DNA from: Leptospira hartskeerlii
GTDB lineage: Bacteria > Spirochaetota > Leptospiria > Leptospirales > Leptospiraceae
Assembly (NCBI RefSeq): GCF_002811475.1
Contig: NZ_NPDL01000006.1
Span: 124,001 to 188,000 of the forward strand
Reading direction: 5' to 3'
DNA: 64,000 nt
Positions 9,432-19,181 of the stretch are shown in pieces. Under the pieces are notes generated by a model. That model was not told the origin of the DNA. It ran no database searches and worked only from the letters and a program-made list of their open reading frames with translations. Made by a program: the position numbers and the translations under genes. Every line of letters starts with the position of its first letter. The stretch's first letter is position 1.

Positions 9432-12400
9432 TTAGACTCTGGAAACCGCCTCCTGGGGGTCGTAAGCCAAATTCGGAGAAAGCCATTTTTCCACTTCAGA
9501 AACGGTCATTCCTTTCCTTTTTGCATAATCCTGGATCTGGTCCTTATTGATCTTCGCAACAGCAAAATATTTAGCAGCAGGATGAGCGAAGTATAAGCCA
9601 CTCACTGAACTTGCAGGCATCATTGCAAAATGTTCAGTGAGAGTGATACCTGTATTCTTTTCCACTTCCAATAGATCGAATAAAGTTCTCTTTTCAGTAT
9701 GGTCCGGGCTTGCAGGATAACCGGCCGCAGGACGAATTCCCTGGTAACGTTCCCGGATTAATTCTTCGGTAGAAAGATTTTCGTCCGCTACATAGCCCCA
9801 AATTTCTTTTCGAATTTTCAGGTGCATATATTCCGCGAAAGCTTCTGCAAAACGATCGCCTAAAGCTTTTGCCATGATGGAATTATAATCGTCCAGGCGA
9901 GAATCGAATATAGAAGCAAAAGCTTCTACTCCATGACCCGCAGTAACTGCAAAACCACCGATATAATCCGCGACTCCGCTTTCTTTAGGAGCGACATAGT
10001 CCGCCAAACAGTAATTAGGTTCGTCTTTTTCTTCTTTGCTGATCTGCTGGCGAAGAGTATGGAAAACGGTCTTAATATTTGTTCTGGTTTCGTCTTCATA
10101 AACTTCGATATCGTCTCCTACACTATTTGCAGGAAAGACCCCGATTACTCCTCGGGTTGTATATCTTTTATTGGAAACGATATCTTCCAATAATTTCTGA
10201 GCATCTTTGAATAATTCTTTGGCTTGTTTACCGTAAGTTTCACTTTCAAGAATGGAAGGATAACGTCCCTTCAACTCCCAAGCTTGGAAGAATGGCGACC
10301 AATCTATATAAGGAACTAATTCCTCTAAAGAGATCTCGTTATCAAAAACGCGAACTCCTACGAAATTCGGCTTCTTCACCTTTGTCACGTTCCAATCGGT
10401 AGCGTATTTATTCTCTCTGGCATCTTCGATCGAAACAAGTTTTCGATCGCTTCTAGTATTAAAATAAATTTCTCTTTGTATCTTTTGTTCTTCTTTGATT
10501 TGCTTTATATAATCCGGCTTTAAAGAAGGATTCAAAAGTTTCCCTACAACGTTTACAACTCTCGAAGCGTCCAAAACATGGACCACAGGCTGATCATACT
10601 TCTCGGAAATTTTTACGGAAGTATGAGCTGAACTTGTAGTAGCTCCTCCAATCAATAGGGGAATATCAAAACCTGTCCTTTTCATTTCAGAAGCAACGTG
10701 AACCATCTCATCGAGAGAAGGAGTGATGAGTCCGGACAAACCGATGATGTCAACATTCTCCTTTTTTGCTTCTTCCAGAATTTTCTCACAAGGGACCATC
10801 ACTCCGAGGTCAATCACTTCGTAATTATTACATGCGAGCACAACAGCTACGATATTCTTGCCTATATCATGAACATCTCCCTTCACTGTGGCGATCAGGA
10901 ATTTTTGTTTTCTGGAAGCCTGTGCCTGCTTACGATTTTCTTCTTCCATAAAAGGCAGAAGGTACGCTACGGATTTTTTCATAACCCTTGCGCTTTTTAC
11001 TACCTGAGGAAGGAACATTTTTCCTGATCCGAAAAGATCTCCCACAACTCTCATTCCATCCATTAAAGGACCTTCGATCACTTGCAACGGTTGATCGTAT
11101 TTGAGTCTTGCTTCTTCCGTATCCTGGTCTATATATTCTACAATTCCTTTTACTAAAGAATATTCTAATCTTTGCTCGACTGTTCCGTCTCTCCAGGCTT
11201 CTTCTTTTTTCTCTGCCTTCTCACCTGACTTAAAGGATTCGGCAAATTCAATTAATCTTTCAGTCGCGTCGGATCTTCTATTTAAAAGTACGTCCTCTAC
11301 TCTTTCTAAAAGATCCTTAGGAATTTCTTCATAAACTGCGAGCATCCCTGCATTTACGATCGCCATATCCATTCCGGCTTTGATCGCATAGTATAAGAAT
11401 GCTGAGTGCATAGCTTCTCGCACTGGATTATTTCCGCGGAAAGAGAAAGAAATATTACTTAAACCACCGCTGATCTTCGCCCCTGGGCAAACGGCTTTGA
11501 TCTCTTTGATCGCTTCTATAAAATCGACCGCATAATTATTATGTTCTTCTATTCCTGTTCCTACGGTTAGAATATTCGGATCAAAAATGATATCAAACGG
11601 AGAGAAGTCTGCTTTCTCCACCAATAGATCATAAGCCCTTTTGCAAATCCGGACTTTGTCGTCTTTAGTAGCAGCTTGGCCTTGTTCATCGAAAGCCATT
11701 ACGATAACAGAAGCACCATACATCTTAACGGTTTTTGCCTGCTGTAAGAATTTCTCTTCTCCTTCTTTTAAGGAAATGGAGTTTACAATCGGTTTCCCTT
11801 GGATACATTTTAACCCAGTTTCCAAAACAGACCATTTGGAACTGTCTACCATGAAAGGGACCTTTGCGATATCAGGCTCCACTGCGATCAAGTTTAAAAA
11901 TTCTTTCATGGAGGCTTCTCCATCTAAAAGAGCTTCGTCAAAATTTATATCTATGACGTTAGCACCGGCTTCGACTTGCTGCAAAGCGACGGATACTGCC
12001 TCTTCAAAGTTTCCTTCTAAGATCAGCTTTTTAAATTTAGGAGAACCTGTTACGTTAGTTCTTTCCCCTATTAAGACGAAACCGGTTGCTTCATCTATAT
12101 TCAAAGGTTCTAATCCGGATAATCTGGTCTTCCCTTCTATCTCTGGAATGATCCTCGGCTTTTTACCTTGGACGGCTTTGGCACCTTCTTTAATATGAGC
12201 AGGAGTAGTCCCACAACATCCTCCTGCAATATTCAACCAACCTTGGTTGGAAAAATCATCCAAGAAACTTCCGAATTCTTCCGGAGTTTGGTCATATCCT
12301 CCGAACGCGTTAGGCAAGCCTGCATTCGGATAACAGCTAATATAACAACCCGAGATCCTGGACAATTCTTCTATATAGGGTCTCATCTCTCCCGCACCTA

Positions 12401-13169
12401 AGGCACAGTTAATCCCAACAGAAAGAGGATTTGCATGATAGATTGAATTGTAGAATGCCTCGATTGTCTGTCCTGACAAAGTTCTTCCGGAAGCGTCGGT
12501 AATCGTTACCGAAAGAGAGACAGGAATTCTTACATTCAAATCTTTGAATACGTTCTCAATAGCAACGATGATCGCCTTAAGATTTAAAGTATCGATATTC
12601 GTTTCGGAAAGAAGAATATCGACTCCTTCTTCAACTAACGCTCTGACCTGCTCGTAGAATGTTTCTACTAATTCGTCGAAGGTTACTGCACGGAATGCTG
12701 GATTATTCACATCCGGAGAAAGAGAAGCCGTTCTTGTCGTAGGTCCGATTGATCCAGCGAGGAATAATGGCTGATCGGGATGAGTTTTGGAGAACTTCTC
12801 CATTGCAGCACGAGCGACCTTCACCGCTTTTCTGTTCAGCTCATCTACATAAGCTTCCGCATTATAATCTGCTTGGGAAATCCTGTTCGAGCTGAACGTA
12901 TTCGTTTCTAAAATGTTCGCTCCTGCTTCCAAAAATTTATAATGTATTTCTTCGATCACTTCCGGCTTAGTGATCACCAGGAGATCGTTATTTCCCTTTA
13001 ATGCGGAAGGATGGTCTTTAAGTCTTTCGTCTCGGAAATCGTCTTCTCCCAGACCATACCTTTGGATCATTGTCCCCATTGCTCCGTCAAGAACCAGTAT
13101 CCTTTCTTCTAACAATTTTAAGAGTTCTTGTGCTTTGGGATTTGTATATGTGGGAAATTTATGTTTCAT
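9432..13169 (-). CDS. metH: Cobalamin-dependent methionine synthase
   Basis: Transfers the methyl group of 5-methyltetrahydrofolate to homocysteine through methylcobalamin. At 1245 residues it is full length with all four modules: homocysteine-binding (about 20-335, [10 protein letters not shown] at the start and zinc Cys pair [11 protein letters not shown] near the end), pterin-binding (about 355-620, GERTNVTGS), B12-binding with cap (about 660-900, with the base-off motif DVHDIGKN and the SGL/GGA loops), and the AdoMet reactivation domain (about 925-1240). The AdoMet domain means it needs reductive activation, for which the upstream ferredoxin is a candidate donor. Its ATG overlaps the ferredoxin stop (ATGA). 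Confidence 0.97.
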   Translation of the reverse strand: MKHKFPTYTNPKAQELLKLLEERILVLDGAMGTMIQRYGLGEDDFRDERLKDHPSALKGNNDLLVITKPEVIEEIHYKFLEAGANILETNTFSSNRISQADYNAEAYVDELNRKAVKVARAAMEKFSKTHPDQPLFLAGSIGPTTRTASLSPDVNNPAFRAVTFDELVETFYEQVRALVEEGVDILLSETNIDTLNLKAIIVAIENVFKDLNVRIPVSLSVTITDASGRTLSGQTIEAFYNSIYHANPLSVGINCALGAGEMRPYIEELSRISGCYISCYPNAGLPNAFGGYDQTPEEFGSFLDDFSNQGWLNIAGGCCGTTPAHIKEGAKAVQGKKPRIIPEIEGKTRLSGLEPLNIDEATGFVLIGERTNVTGSPKFKKLILEGNFEEAVSVALQQVEAGANVIDINFDEALLDGEASMKEFLNLIAVEPDIAKVPFMVDSSKWSVLETGLKCIQGKPIVNSISLKEGEEKFLQQAKTVKMYGASVIVMAFDEQGQAATKDDKVRICKRAYDLLVEKADFSPFDIIFDPNILTVGTGIEEHNNYAVDFIEAIKEIKAVCPGAKISGGLSNISFSFRGNNPVREAMHSAFLYYAIKAGMDMAIVNAGMLAVYEEIPKDLLERVEDVLLNRRSDATERLIEFAESFKSGEKAEKKEEAWRDGTVEQRLEYSLVKGIVEYIDQDTEEARLKYDQPLQVIEGPLMDGMRVVGDLFGSGKMFLPQVVKSARVMKKSVAYLLPFMEEENRKQAQASRKQKFLIATVKGDVHDIGKNIVAVVLACNNYEVIDLGVMVPCEKILEEAKKENVDIIGLSGLITPSLDEMVHVASEMKRTGFDIPLLIGGATTSSAHTSVKISEKYDQPVVHVLDASRVVNVVGKLLNPSLKPDYIKQIKEEQKIQREIYFNTRSDRKLVSIEDARENKYATDWNVTKVKKPNFVGVRVFDNEISLEELVPYIDWSPFFQAWELKGRYPSILESETYGKQAKELFKDAQKLLEDIVSNKRYTTRGVIGVFPANSVGDDIEVYEDETRTNIKTVFHTLRQQISKEEKDEPNYCLADYVAPKESGVADYIGGFAVTAGHGVEAFASIFDSRLDDYNSIMAKALGDRFAEAFAEYMHLKIRKEIWGYVADENLSTEELIRERYQGIRPAAGYPASPDHTEKRTLFDLLEVEKNTGITLTEHFAMMPASSVSGLYFAHPAAKYFAVAKINKDQIQDYAKRKGMTVSEVEKWLSPNLAYDPQEAVSRV

Positions 13170-13465
13170 AATTCTTTAATATTGCAGTGCTTATCTAAAA
13201 GAGGTTTTTTAAGATCGTTGATCATCGGCAATGTTTTCGATTCTCTTGCGTTCAAAGCGATCCAATCTTTCCATATCACCGGCACCTCATCCTCCGGGAA
13301 GATGGCATTCACCGGACATTCTCTCAAACAATCATTACAATTGATGCAAATGTCCGGATCTATGACTAAGTAATCCTTTCCTTCTCGGAAAGCTTCTACA
13401 GGACAGGCAGCAGCGCAGTAAGTAATTTTGCACCCTACACAGGGTTCGGTTACTATGTATGCCAC
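13166..13465 (-). CDS. 7Fe-type two-cluster ferredoxin
   Basis: A 99-residue cytoplasmic electron carrier. The first cluster motif has Cys at 9, 12, 17 and 21 followed by Pro, the layout of the [3Fe-4S]/[4Fe-4S] site of Azotobacter FdI; the second has the classic CxxCxxCxxxCP (Cys 40, 43, 46, 50). A 45-residue C-terminal tail resembles the extension of FdI-type ferredoxins. Starts with GTG, 17 bases after ahcY, with AAAGGAG well placed. It overlaps metH by 4 bases. Position between ahcY and metH suggests it supplies electrons for reductive reactivation of cob(II)alamin MetH (inference). Confidence 0.93.
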   Translation of the reverse strand: MAYIVTEPCVGCKITYCAAACPVEAFREGKDYLVIDPDICINCNDCLRECPVNAIFPEDEVPVIWKDWIALNARESKTLPMINDLKKPLLDKHCNIKEL

Positions 13466-13482
13466 GGCCTCTCCTTTATCGA

Positions 13483-14796
13483 TTAATAGCGGTAGTGTTC
13501 CGGTTTATACGGACCTTCTACCGGCACTCCGATATACTCAGCTTGCTTAGCGTTTAATGTAGTTAGGCGAACTCCTAATTGCTCCAAATGTAACGCTGCA
13601 ACTTTCTCATCTAGTTTTTTAGGCAATCTATAGACGCCGATCTCGTATTTATTGTTCCAAAGTTCGATCTGAGCCAATACTTGGTTTGTGAAGGAACAAG
13701 ACATTACGAAAGAAGGGTGACCAGTCGCACAACCTAAGTTTACCAAACGACCTTCTGCAAGAACGATAATGGATCTACCGTTCGCGAAAGTGTATTTGTC
13801 CACCTGAGGTTTGATCTCCTTCTTCACTACGCCTTTCTCAGCGTTCAATCTGGACATTTGGATCTCAGTGTCGAAGTGTCCGATATTACAGAGAATCGCG
13901 CCGTCTTTCATTGCTTTCATATGTTCAAGGGAAATAATATCGTCGTTTCCGGTCGCAGTTACTACGATATCCACGAATTCGATCGCGTCTTCCACCCTTA
14001 GAACTTGGTATCCTTCCATTACTGCCTGAAGAGCACAGATAGGATCGATTTCTGTAACGATCACTCTAGCACCGAAATTGCGTAAAGAAGCAGCAGAACC
14101 TTTTCCAACATCTCCATAACCGCAAACAAGAGCTACTTTCCCGGCAAGCATAACGTCGGTTGCACGTTTAATACCGTCAGCTAAAGATTCTCTACAGCCA
14201 TATAAGTTGTCGAATTTAGACTTGGTAACGGAATCGTTCACGTTGATCGCAGGAAGTTTCAATTCGCCTTTTTTCAGGAGTTTTTCGAGACCTTTTACTC
14301 CTGTAGTAGTTTCTTCAGAAACTCCTTTAATTTCAGCGAGAAGTTGAGGATATTTCTCATGAATATACATGGTGAGATCACCACCGTCGTCCAGGATCAT
14401 GTTCGGACCTTTTCCACCGTCGAAAAAGATAGTCTGTTCTACACACCACCAGTATTCTTCTTCCGTTTCGCCTTTCCAAGCAAACACAGGAACTCCGGTT
14501 TTTGCAATTGCAGCTGCTGCATGGTCTTGAGTGGAGAAGATATTACAAGAAGACCAACGAACTTCTGCTCCAAGCTCAGTCAAAGTTTCGATTAGGACCG
14601 CAGTTTGGATGGTCATGTGAAGGGAACCTGCGATACGCGCACCTTTGAGAGGTTGTTTCCCCTTATATTCTTTGCGTAAGGACATCAGACCTGGCATTTC
14701 TTTCTCTGCCAAAATGATTTCTTCGCGACCCCAGTCAGCGAGTGAAATGTCTTTAACCTTATATTTTAAACCTTTTTCTTGTATTGTAGCGGACAT
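13483..14796 (-). CDS. ahcY: Adenosylhomocysteinase (SAH hydrolase)
   Basis: Reversibly hydrolyses S-adenosylhomocysteine to adenosine and homocysteine, relieving product inhibition of methyltransferases and feeding MetH. The 437-residue chain is normal for the shorter bacterial/eukaryal form. Seen: substrate segment [27 protein letters not shown], the NAD loop [10 protein letters not shown], and the C-terminal KPEHYRY. A near-ideal AGGAGG precedes the ATG, which shares one base with the stop codon of the regulator (TAATG), so translational coupling is likely. Confidence 0.97.
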   Translation of the reverse strand: MSATIQEKGLKYKVKDISLADWGREEIILAEKEMPGLMSLRKEYKGKQPLKGARIAGSLHMTIQTAVLIETLTELGAEVRWSSCNIFSTQDHAAAAIAKTGVPVFAWKGETEEEYWWCVEQTIFFDGGKGPNMILDDGGDLTMYIHEKYPQLLAEIKGVSEETTTGVKGLEKLLKKGELKLPAINVNDSVTKSKFDNLYGCRESLADGIKRATDVMLAGKVALVCGYGDVGKGSAASLRNFGARVIVTEIDPICALQAVMEGYQVLRVEDAIEFVDIVVTATGNDDIISLEHMKAMKDGAILCNIGHFDTEIQMSRLNAEKGVVKKEIKPQVDKYTFANGRSIIVLAEGRLVNLGCATGHPSFVMSCSFTNQVLAQIELWNNKYEIGVYRLPKKLDEKVAALHLEQLGVRLTTLNAKQAEYIGVPVEGPYKPEHYRY

Positions 14797-15836
14797 TAAA
14801 GTCCTCCTCTTTTCTTAGCTTTAATTATTAATACTTTGAAGTATTTCTGAGATTCCACTTCTTCGATGGATTCAAGGCTGAAGCCGGTGTGGCTGAGCCA
14901 ATCTGTGAGAAGTTCCGACTCGAATCCGAGCCATAAGTCGGCGAAATTATCGCGCATGAATTCTTGGTTGTGTTTTTTTAGGTCTACTATGATGAAAACG
15001 CCATCGTCCTTTAAAACTTTATGTATTTCTTTCATAGCCTGAGGTGGGCTGGAAAGGTGATGTAAAACCATCGAAGCTACGACAGAATCCGCAGACTGGA
15101 TCAAATTCTCCGGCAGAGTTTCAATCTCGGATGTGAGCAAATGAACTTGGGAATTATTTAAAAAAGAACTTCTCGCCTCTTTGATCATCTTTTCAGAAGA
15201 ATCGATACCGATGACTTCTTGGCTTTTCATCAATAAGTAAGGAATCAAACCACCAGGACCACATCCAAGGTCTAAGATCCTACAAGAATGTTCTGGAAGC
15301 AATTCCAGTATCTTATTCCGATATAAAACCGGATCCAGAACATCGCTTTGTATGCTTTCCCAATCCTGGGCAACATCATCGAAATATTTAGATCTTTTCA
15401 GATCTCTTTGTCTGAGAATATCTTTAGTCTTAGTAAGATCCTGCTCCGAATAAGGAAGGCTCTTTTCAAAATCGAGAAGAAGCGTATGAAATCTTGCAGA
15501 AAAATCCTGCGAATCGCCATTAGAAACCTTAGGGCTGTAATATACCCAAGAACCTTCGCGTTGAGATGTCAAAAATCCGGCATCTGCCAGGATCTTTAAA
15601 TGTCTCGAGATCCTGGATTGACCCATGTCCAGAACTTCCGTTATCTCCTGAACATTTAAGGGCGTAATGGAGAGTATCCGAAGAACTCGAATACGGGTTT
15701 CATCGGATAATGCCTTTATCGCGAGTAGAATATCGCGATCTTGTAAGCCTCCTCTTGCCGGAGAAGATGCGATGAGAATTGAATCTGAATAAGTTTCGAC
15801 AGATTCTCTTTCTAAAGACGTATCCTTAAGCGACAT
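14796..15836 (-). CDS. ArsR-family regulator fused to a SAM-dependent methyltransferase-like domain (SahR-like)
   Basis: A 346-residue protein. Residues about 35-110 are a winged helix of ArsR type ([16 protein letters not shown], then [13 protein letters not shown] as recognition helix). Residues about 165-335 are a class I methyltransferase fold with motif [16 protein letters not shown] and VLHHLSSP. ArsR proteins with this layout include regulators of methionine-cycle genes that sense S-adenosylhomocysteine (SahR-type). First gene of an operon with ahcY, ferredoxin and metH, with a double palindrome just upstream, which strongly suggests autoregulation by SAH or SAM. ATG at 15836 is preferred over an in-frame TTG at 15863 because AAGGTC lies before it and the operator lies beyond. 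Confidence 0.85.
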   Translation of the reverse strand: MSLKDTSLERESVETYSDSILIASSPARGGLQDRDILLAIKALSDETRIRVLRILSITPLNVQEITEVLDMGQSRISRHLKILADAGFLTSQREGSWVYYSPKVSNGDSQDFSARFHTLLLDFEKSLPYSEQDLTKTKDILRQRDLKRSKYFDDVAQDWESIQSDVLDPVLYRNKILELLPEHSCRILDLGCGPGGLIPYLLMKSQEVIGIDSSEKMIKEARSSFLNNSQVHLLTSEIETLPENLIQSADSVVASMVLHHLSSPPQAMKEIHKVLKDDGVFIIVDLKKHNQEFMRDNFADLWLGFESELLTDWLSHTGFSLESIEEVESQKYFKVLIIKAKKRGGL

Positions 15837-15858
15837 TTCCAAGACCTTCTTACGAGAT

Positions 15859-15883
15859 ATCAAGATATCTTGATTTCATCAAG
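15859..15883 (-). promoter_or_regulatory. Overlapping palindromes, likely ArsR/SahR operator
   Basis: ATCAAGATATCTTGAT (15859-15874) is a perfect 16-bp palindrome, and it shares its right half with a second one, CTTGATTTCATCAAG (15869-15883). So three half-sites related to CTTGAT/ATCAAG are stacked, a common layout for ArsR-family operators. The site begins 22 bases upstream of the regulator's ATG. On the minus strand possible promoter hexamers (TTGCGA or TTGCTT followed 17-18 bases later by A/T-rich -10 candidates) overlap it, so binding would block transcription. Binding by the adjacent regulator is inference. Confidence 0.7.
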
Positions 15884-15945
15884 CAAAAATCGCAACTTTT
15901 TCTAAGATAATTATGTCTTATATATTATCGAAGGTGATTCCGAAA

Positions 15946-16476
15946 CTAACTCCAACCCGGAGATCCCTTCTTAAGAGTAAATTTCCGAGGCCATCCTACT
16001 AAAATGATCCAAACCTCTCGCGTGTCCAAATTCAAGACACGACGAATGTCTATAATCCTTGAAGTCGGTGGTTTTCGATTTCGCCAAAAGTGAGAAAGAA
16101 TTCTTTCATCCACTGCAAGTGATTCCCAATGGATCATTAACACTATTATATAATTCATTGAAACGCCGTGCGCAAGGGCTACATTTCGCAGCTCTTGGTA
16201 ATTTTCTTCTTTCGGACGATAACTGTGGCGGACTAAATTTTGGCCTTTTGACTGAAAGGAAGTTCTAAGTGGATTTCTTCCCATGTATTTTCGTGACTGA
16301 AGCAACAAGCTATACTTTTCTTGCAAACGCCTCAAATATCTTGGAAAATTCCGTTTGCAATCAACGGGAACTTTTCTCCAAAGTCTTTCCGGAATCAATG
16401 CCGTAGAAGGATATGGATTCTTAACAATCTTTACCTTTCGTTTAAGTTTCTCATTTTGGAAAACAGTAGAGTTCAT
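15946..16476 (-). CDS. DUF1564 family protein
   Basis: A 176-residue basic protein of a paralogous family seen in Leptospira. Family-like features: a PxxLWRKVP segment, a Leu/Arg-rich YLRRLQEKY helix, LVRHSYRP and the conserved helix LRNVALAHGVSMNYII ending in a Trp-Glu. Its fold and function are not known; the arrangement suggests a ribbon-helix or helix-turn-helix DNA-binding protein, but that is inference. ATG at 16476 is preferred to an upstream in-frame TTG. Not clearly co-transcribed with neighbours. The family is often multicopy in accessory parts of Leptospira genomes. Confidence 0.8.
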   Translation of the reverse strand: MNSTVFQNEKLKRKVKIVKNPYPSTALIPERLWRKVPVDCKRNFPRYLRRLQEKYSLLLQSRKYMGRNPLRTSFQSKGQNLVRHSYRPKEENYQELRNVALAHGVSMNYIIVLMIHWESLAVDERILSHFWRNRKPPTSRIIDIRRVLNLDTREVWIILVGWPRKFTLKKGSPGWS

Positions 16477-16526
16477 ACTCTTCTCGTTTCCCAAGTTAGA
16501 GTTAGTGCTTGAGAATTTTTTAATTT

Positions 16527-16541
16527 GTCAAAGTTACTACA
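16527..16541 (-). repeat. Single repeat arm (one mismatch)
   Basis: GTCAAAGTTACTACA differs at one base from the right arm of the dispersed inverted-repeat family. It lies between the DUF1564 gene and the 3' end of the FecR-domain gene. No facing left arm is nearby. Confidence 0.55.
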
Positions 16542-16551
16542 GCAGAATAAA

Positions 16552-17286
16552 TTACAAATCCTGCTTTGTCTGATTCAATAACTCTTGGTTTTGAAGTTTT
16601 TGGTCTCGAAGAATCTTATAATTCTCCTCCATTATCTTCTTAAACCCATCCAAGATCTTCATTTTCTCGCGCATGAATTCTTCCAAGGGCTGCTTCAGAA
16701 GACCTTGAGGAGATACTACAGCTTCTTCATCTCGTTTTAATGGAAAATTTTTTCCATTTTCTGTAGTAACTCCGACTTCTCCTTCTTTCACAAAAATTCC
16801 ATTCGGTACGTCAGAATCTTCATGATCAGGATTTTCTTTACGTTGAGTTTCATTTTCTTCACAGACCACAAACTGCGTTCCCCGAACACCCGCATTGTAA
16901 GAAGGTGTAGTTATCGTAAAATCTTCTTTCTTAGATCCTTTATCAACTCGAGCGAACACTTTGCCAGAAACAAGTTCTAATTTTGATTTATTTGCCTTTT
17001 TGTCGGAACTCAGTTCGGCAATCTTGACTTTCGTAAAAGCCGCAATGCGAACGACAACGGATGGACCAATCTGAAGATCTACTTTTCCTTCTTTTGTTTC
17101 GAGTTCGTCCTGCTTTTTTAAGATCGAATTCTTCTTGAGGCTTACCTTTTTCCCATCTTGGGTTCCAGAAACATCTCCTACAACGAATAGCACGATCGCA
17201 ATTTCTTCTTCTGCAGATAAAGAAGAAGGTAAAGCAACGAAAGTAGAGAAAATAAGGAATGTAGATACAAGTGCTCGATATTTCAT
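16552..17286 (-). CDS. Exported FecR-domain protein
   Basis: A 244-residue protein with a signal peptide (MKYRALVS, hydrophobic core, cleavage after SLSA). Residues about 30-195 form a FecR-type beta-rich domain: VGDVSGTQDGK, KKQDELETKEGKVDLQI and the hallmark NAGVRGTQFVV. The C-terminal 50 residues are charged and helical (coiled coil likely). Unlike sigma-factor regulators it has no transmembrane anchor and no adjacent sigma gene, so it probably works in the periplasm in an unknown role. A near-match to the repeat arm (16762-16776, one mismatch) lies in frame, encoding GVTT. Confidence 0.78.
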   Translation of the reverse strand: MKYRALVSTFLIFSTFVALPSSLSAEEEIAIVLFVVGDVSGTQDGKKVSLKKNSILKKQDELETKEGKVDLQIGPSVVVRIAAFTKVKIAELSSDKKANKSKLELVSGKVFARVDKGSKKEDFTITTPSYNAGVRGTQFVVCEENETQRKENPDHEDSDVPNGIFVKEGEVGVTTENGKNFPLKRDEEAVVSPQGLLKQPLEEFMREKMKILDGFKKIMEENYKILRDQKLQNQELLNQTKQDL

Positions 17287-17326
17287 GCGAGAATTTCCTA
17301 TAACACCAATTTATCTGATAAAGCTG

Positions 17327-17341
17327 TAGTAGGATCTACTA
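17327..17341. repeat. Short palindrome TAGTAGGATCTACTA
   Basis: A 6-bp perfect inverted repeat around GAT, upstream of the FecR-domain gene and downstream of the DNA methyltransferase. Its TAGTAG/CTACTA arms resemble the TGTAGTA part of the dispersed repeat, but it is not a full copy. It could be an operator or a decayed repeat. Confidence 0.35.
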
Positions 17342-17370
17342 GATCCATTAGAATAGCAACAATTTGAAAC

Positions 17371-18453
17371 TTACTTTTTAGAGGAATTTTGCAGATTAAA
17401 CCGAGAATAATAAGCTTTCAAGGAGAAATGTTCGTTCTCATACGAAGAATCTACCGATTCGAACGTCAATTCTGTCTCCTGAGAAGTTATTACTGGAAAT
17501 CCATAGTATTTATTTTTATGCGAAATCTCTTTCTTTTGCTTCTTCCGATCTAAAATAAAATCAAGATGACTTTGTAATCTGTTTTGTAGTATCGTCGACG
17601 AAACATTCACTGCACTAAGCAGCTTTTTCCTGGCAATTTCAAGAATTCCCGGATCTACATCATATCCAATACTATTTCTGGAAGAAAGAAGAGCCGCTAA
17701 CGATGTAGTTCCTGTTCCCAGGAACGGGTCCAAGACTGCATCCCCCTTTATGGAAAACATGTTCACCAATCGATAGGCGAAATCTAGAGGAAATGCAGCA
17801 GTCCGTTCTCGTGAAGCTCCGACATCCTTGAAAATCTGTCTTTCTCCTTTTAGGTCCCACACATCCGAAAACCAAACATTCCTTTCTTCCCAGAAAAAGG
17901 CGCTATTTCGTCGGATCTCCGTCTCAGATTTAGAATACTTTCTCAATCCCCCTTTTCGAAGGACCAGAATATACTCATGCTCGTAGGTAACATAAGCACC
18001 TACTGGATACATGCCAGATCCCATAAACTTAGTCGGAGAATTAGTCTGCTTTCGCCAAAGAATGTCGGGTAGAGAAGTAAAGCCGAAGTTACGACAAGCC
18101 TGTAAAATCCTTGAATGATTCGAAAATAAACTGAACTCCCCGCCAATACTCCGAGTGGCGTCTCCAATGTTTACAAGCAGGATCCCACCTTCTTTCAAAA
18201 CTCGGAAGCATTCACCCCAGACCCTATCCAATTGCAAATGCATTGCCTCGAAGGCATCGTTGCCTAAGTTTTTGGCAAGAGCGTTCTTGGTATTTTTGTC
18301 CCAACTTTTGAAAAGATCATCCCACATTTCTACCATGGGATAAGGAGGAGAAGTTAATACGAGGTTGACACTTTCATCCGAAAGCTTATCCATTTTTCTC
18401 GAATCGGAATTATATAATATATGTGAAGTTTCCGGAACGAGTATATCCTTCAT
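17371..18453 (-). CDS. Site-specific DNA methyltransferase, beta class (TSPPY)
   Basis: A 360-residue amino-methyltransferase. Catalytic motif IV VLTSPPYPMVEM lies near residue 33 and the SAM-binding motif I DPFLGTGTTSLAAL lies near residue 235, the order of beta-class enzymes. TSPPY is typical of N4-cytosine and some N6-adenine enzymes, so the modified base cannot be fixed. No endonuclease gene is adjacent, so it looks solitary, either regulatory/epigenetic or a remnant of a restriction system. No convincing ribosome site precedes the ATG. A repeat arm lies 75 bases upstream. Confidence 0.88.
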   Translation of the reverse strand: MKDILVPETSHILYNSDSRKMDKLSDESVNLVLTSPPYPMVEMWDDLFKSWDKNTKNALAKNLGNDAFEAMHLQLDRVWGECFRVLKEGGILLVNIGDATRSIGGEFSLFSNHSRILQACRNFGFTSLPDILWRKQTNSPTKFMGSGMYPVGAYVTYEHEYILVLRKGGLRKYSKSETEIRRNSAFFWEERNVWFSDVWDLKGERQIFKDVGASRERTAAFPLDFAYRLVNMFSIKGDAVLDPFLGTGTTSLAALLSSRNSIGYDVDPGILEIARKKLLSAVNVSSTILQNRLQSHLDFILDRKKQKKEISHKNKYYGFPVITSQETELTFESVDSSYENEHFSLKAYYSRFNLQNSSKK

Positions 18454-18527
18454 ACACGTTCTGCATGTTTCAATAACGTCCTAAATTGGCTATTCAAATT
18501 TAGAAAGCGAAGATAAGGAGAGGAAAA

Positions 18528-18542
18528 GTCGAAGATACGACA
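18528..18542 (-). repeat. Single repeat arm (GTCGAAGATACGACA)
   Basis: Differs at one base from the right arm of copy A (GTCGAAGATACTACA) and shares the following AAATC. It lies in the 101-bp gap between the DNA methyltransferase start and the end of the HAMP-like gene. No facing partner is visible. Confidence 0.55.
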
Positions 18543-18554
18543 AAATCCCCAGTA

Positions 18555-19118
18555 TTAATTCTTTTTGCCGTGGATCTTTTTATCGATCAACTCATTCAGA
18601 AGATCTGCAAGATCCTGAAACTCATCCCCACTTCGGATCCGGATCTTGTCTACGTCTTTGCCTTCCAATAGCAACTTTAGATTCTTCTTAATATTATAGA
18701 TCGGCCCGGCCATTTTGTGGGAATAGACCAAGACAAAGATCGCAGAAAGTAGAAGATACAACATGGAGAATAGTAGAATTCCTTTAAATTGGATCGTAAA
18801 AAGATCCAGACCATGATCGTAATCCGGGAGAGCGAGCTCCTTCTCTACAAACTTGTCCTTCTCTTCTCCGTTAACAATCTCAAATCCCTTTTGGTAGACT
18901 TTAACAGTGTCTTGGCGAAGTCTGAAAACCACTCCTTTGTCGTACTTAGTAGAATGGATCCAGAATAAAAATCCGAGAGTAAGCAGTAACCCGAAGATAA
19001 ACAATAAAGAAAAATTTAAGAAGAACCTTAATTGAAAGTCCTTATCGATCAGATAATTGGCAAGATGTCTTTTATAACGAGGAATCTTTGCGGAGGGGTT
19101 TGCTGTTTCTTCAGACAT
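18555..19118 (-). CDS. Two-TM membrane protein with HAMP-like C-terminus
   Basis: A 187-residue inner-membrane protein. Transmembrane segments lie at about residues 30-55 (LRFFLNFSLLFIFGLLLTLGF) and 110-135 (FKGILLFSMLYLLLSA), separated by a 55-residue extracytoplasmic loop. The C-terminal part (HKMAGPIYNIKKNLKLLLEG...GDEFQDLADLLNELI) has the heptads and Pro/Glu positions of a HAMP linker but no output domain follows. It lies 63 bases after the FecR anti-sigma gene and may be part of that sigma-factor operon; such a stand-alone HAMP protein could relay signal to a partner (inference). ATG at 19118, with AAGG upstream, is preferred over 19163. Confidence 0.7.
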   Translation of the reverse strand: MSEETANPSAKIPRYKRHLANYLIDKDFQLRFFLNFSLLFIFGLLLTLGFLFWIHSTKYDKGVVFRLRQDTVKVYQKGFEIVNGEEKDKFVEKELALPDYDHGLDLFTIQFKGILLFSMLYLLLSAIFVLVYSHKMAGPIYNIKKNLKLLLEGKDVDKIRIRSGDEFQDLADLLNELIDKKIHGKKN

Positions 19119-19181
19119 GGGAATTAGCCTTCTTTGGTAGAATTTCTTTAAAATTCTCCACATGTCAAAAATAATTCGTTT

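Noticed and set aside
11641..12198. A 185-codon plus-strand frame opposite metH
   Set aside because: It lies wholly antisense to a conserved enzyme, has no family features, and its composition mirrors the complement of metH codons.
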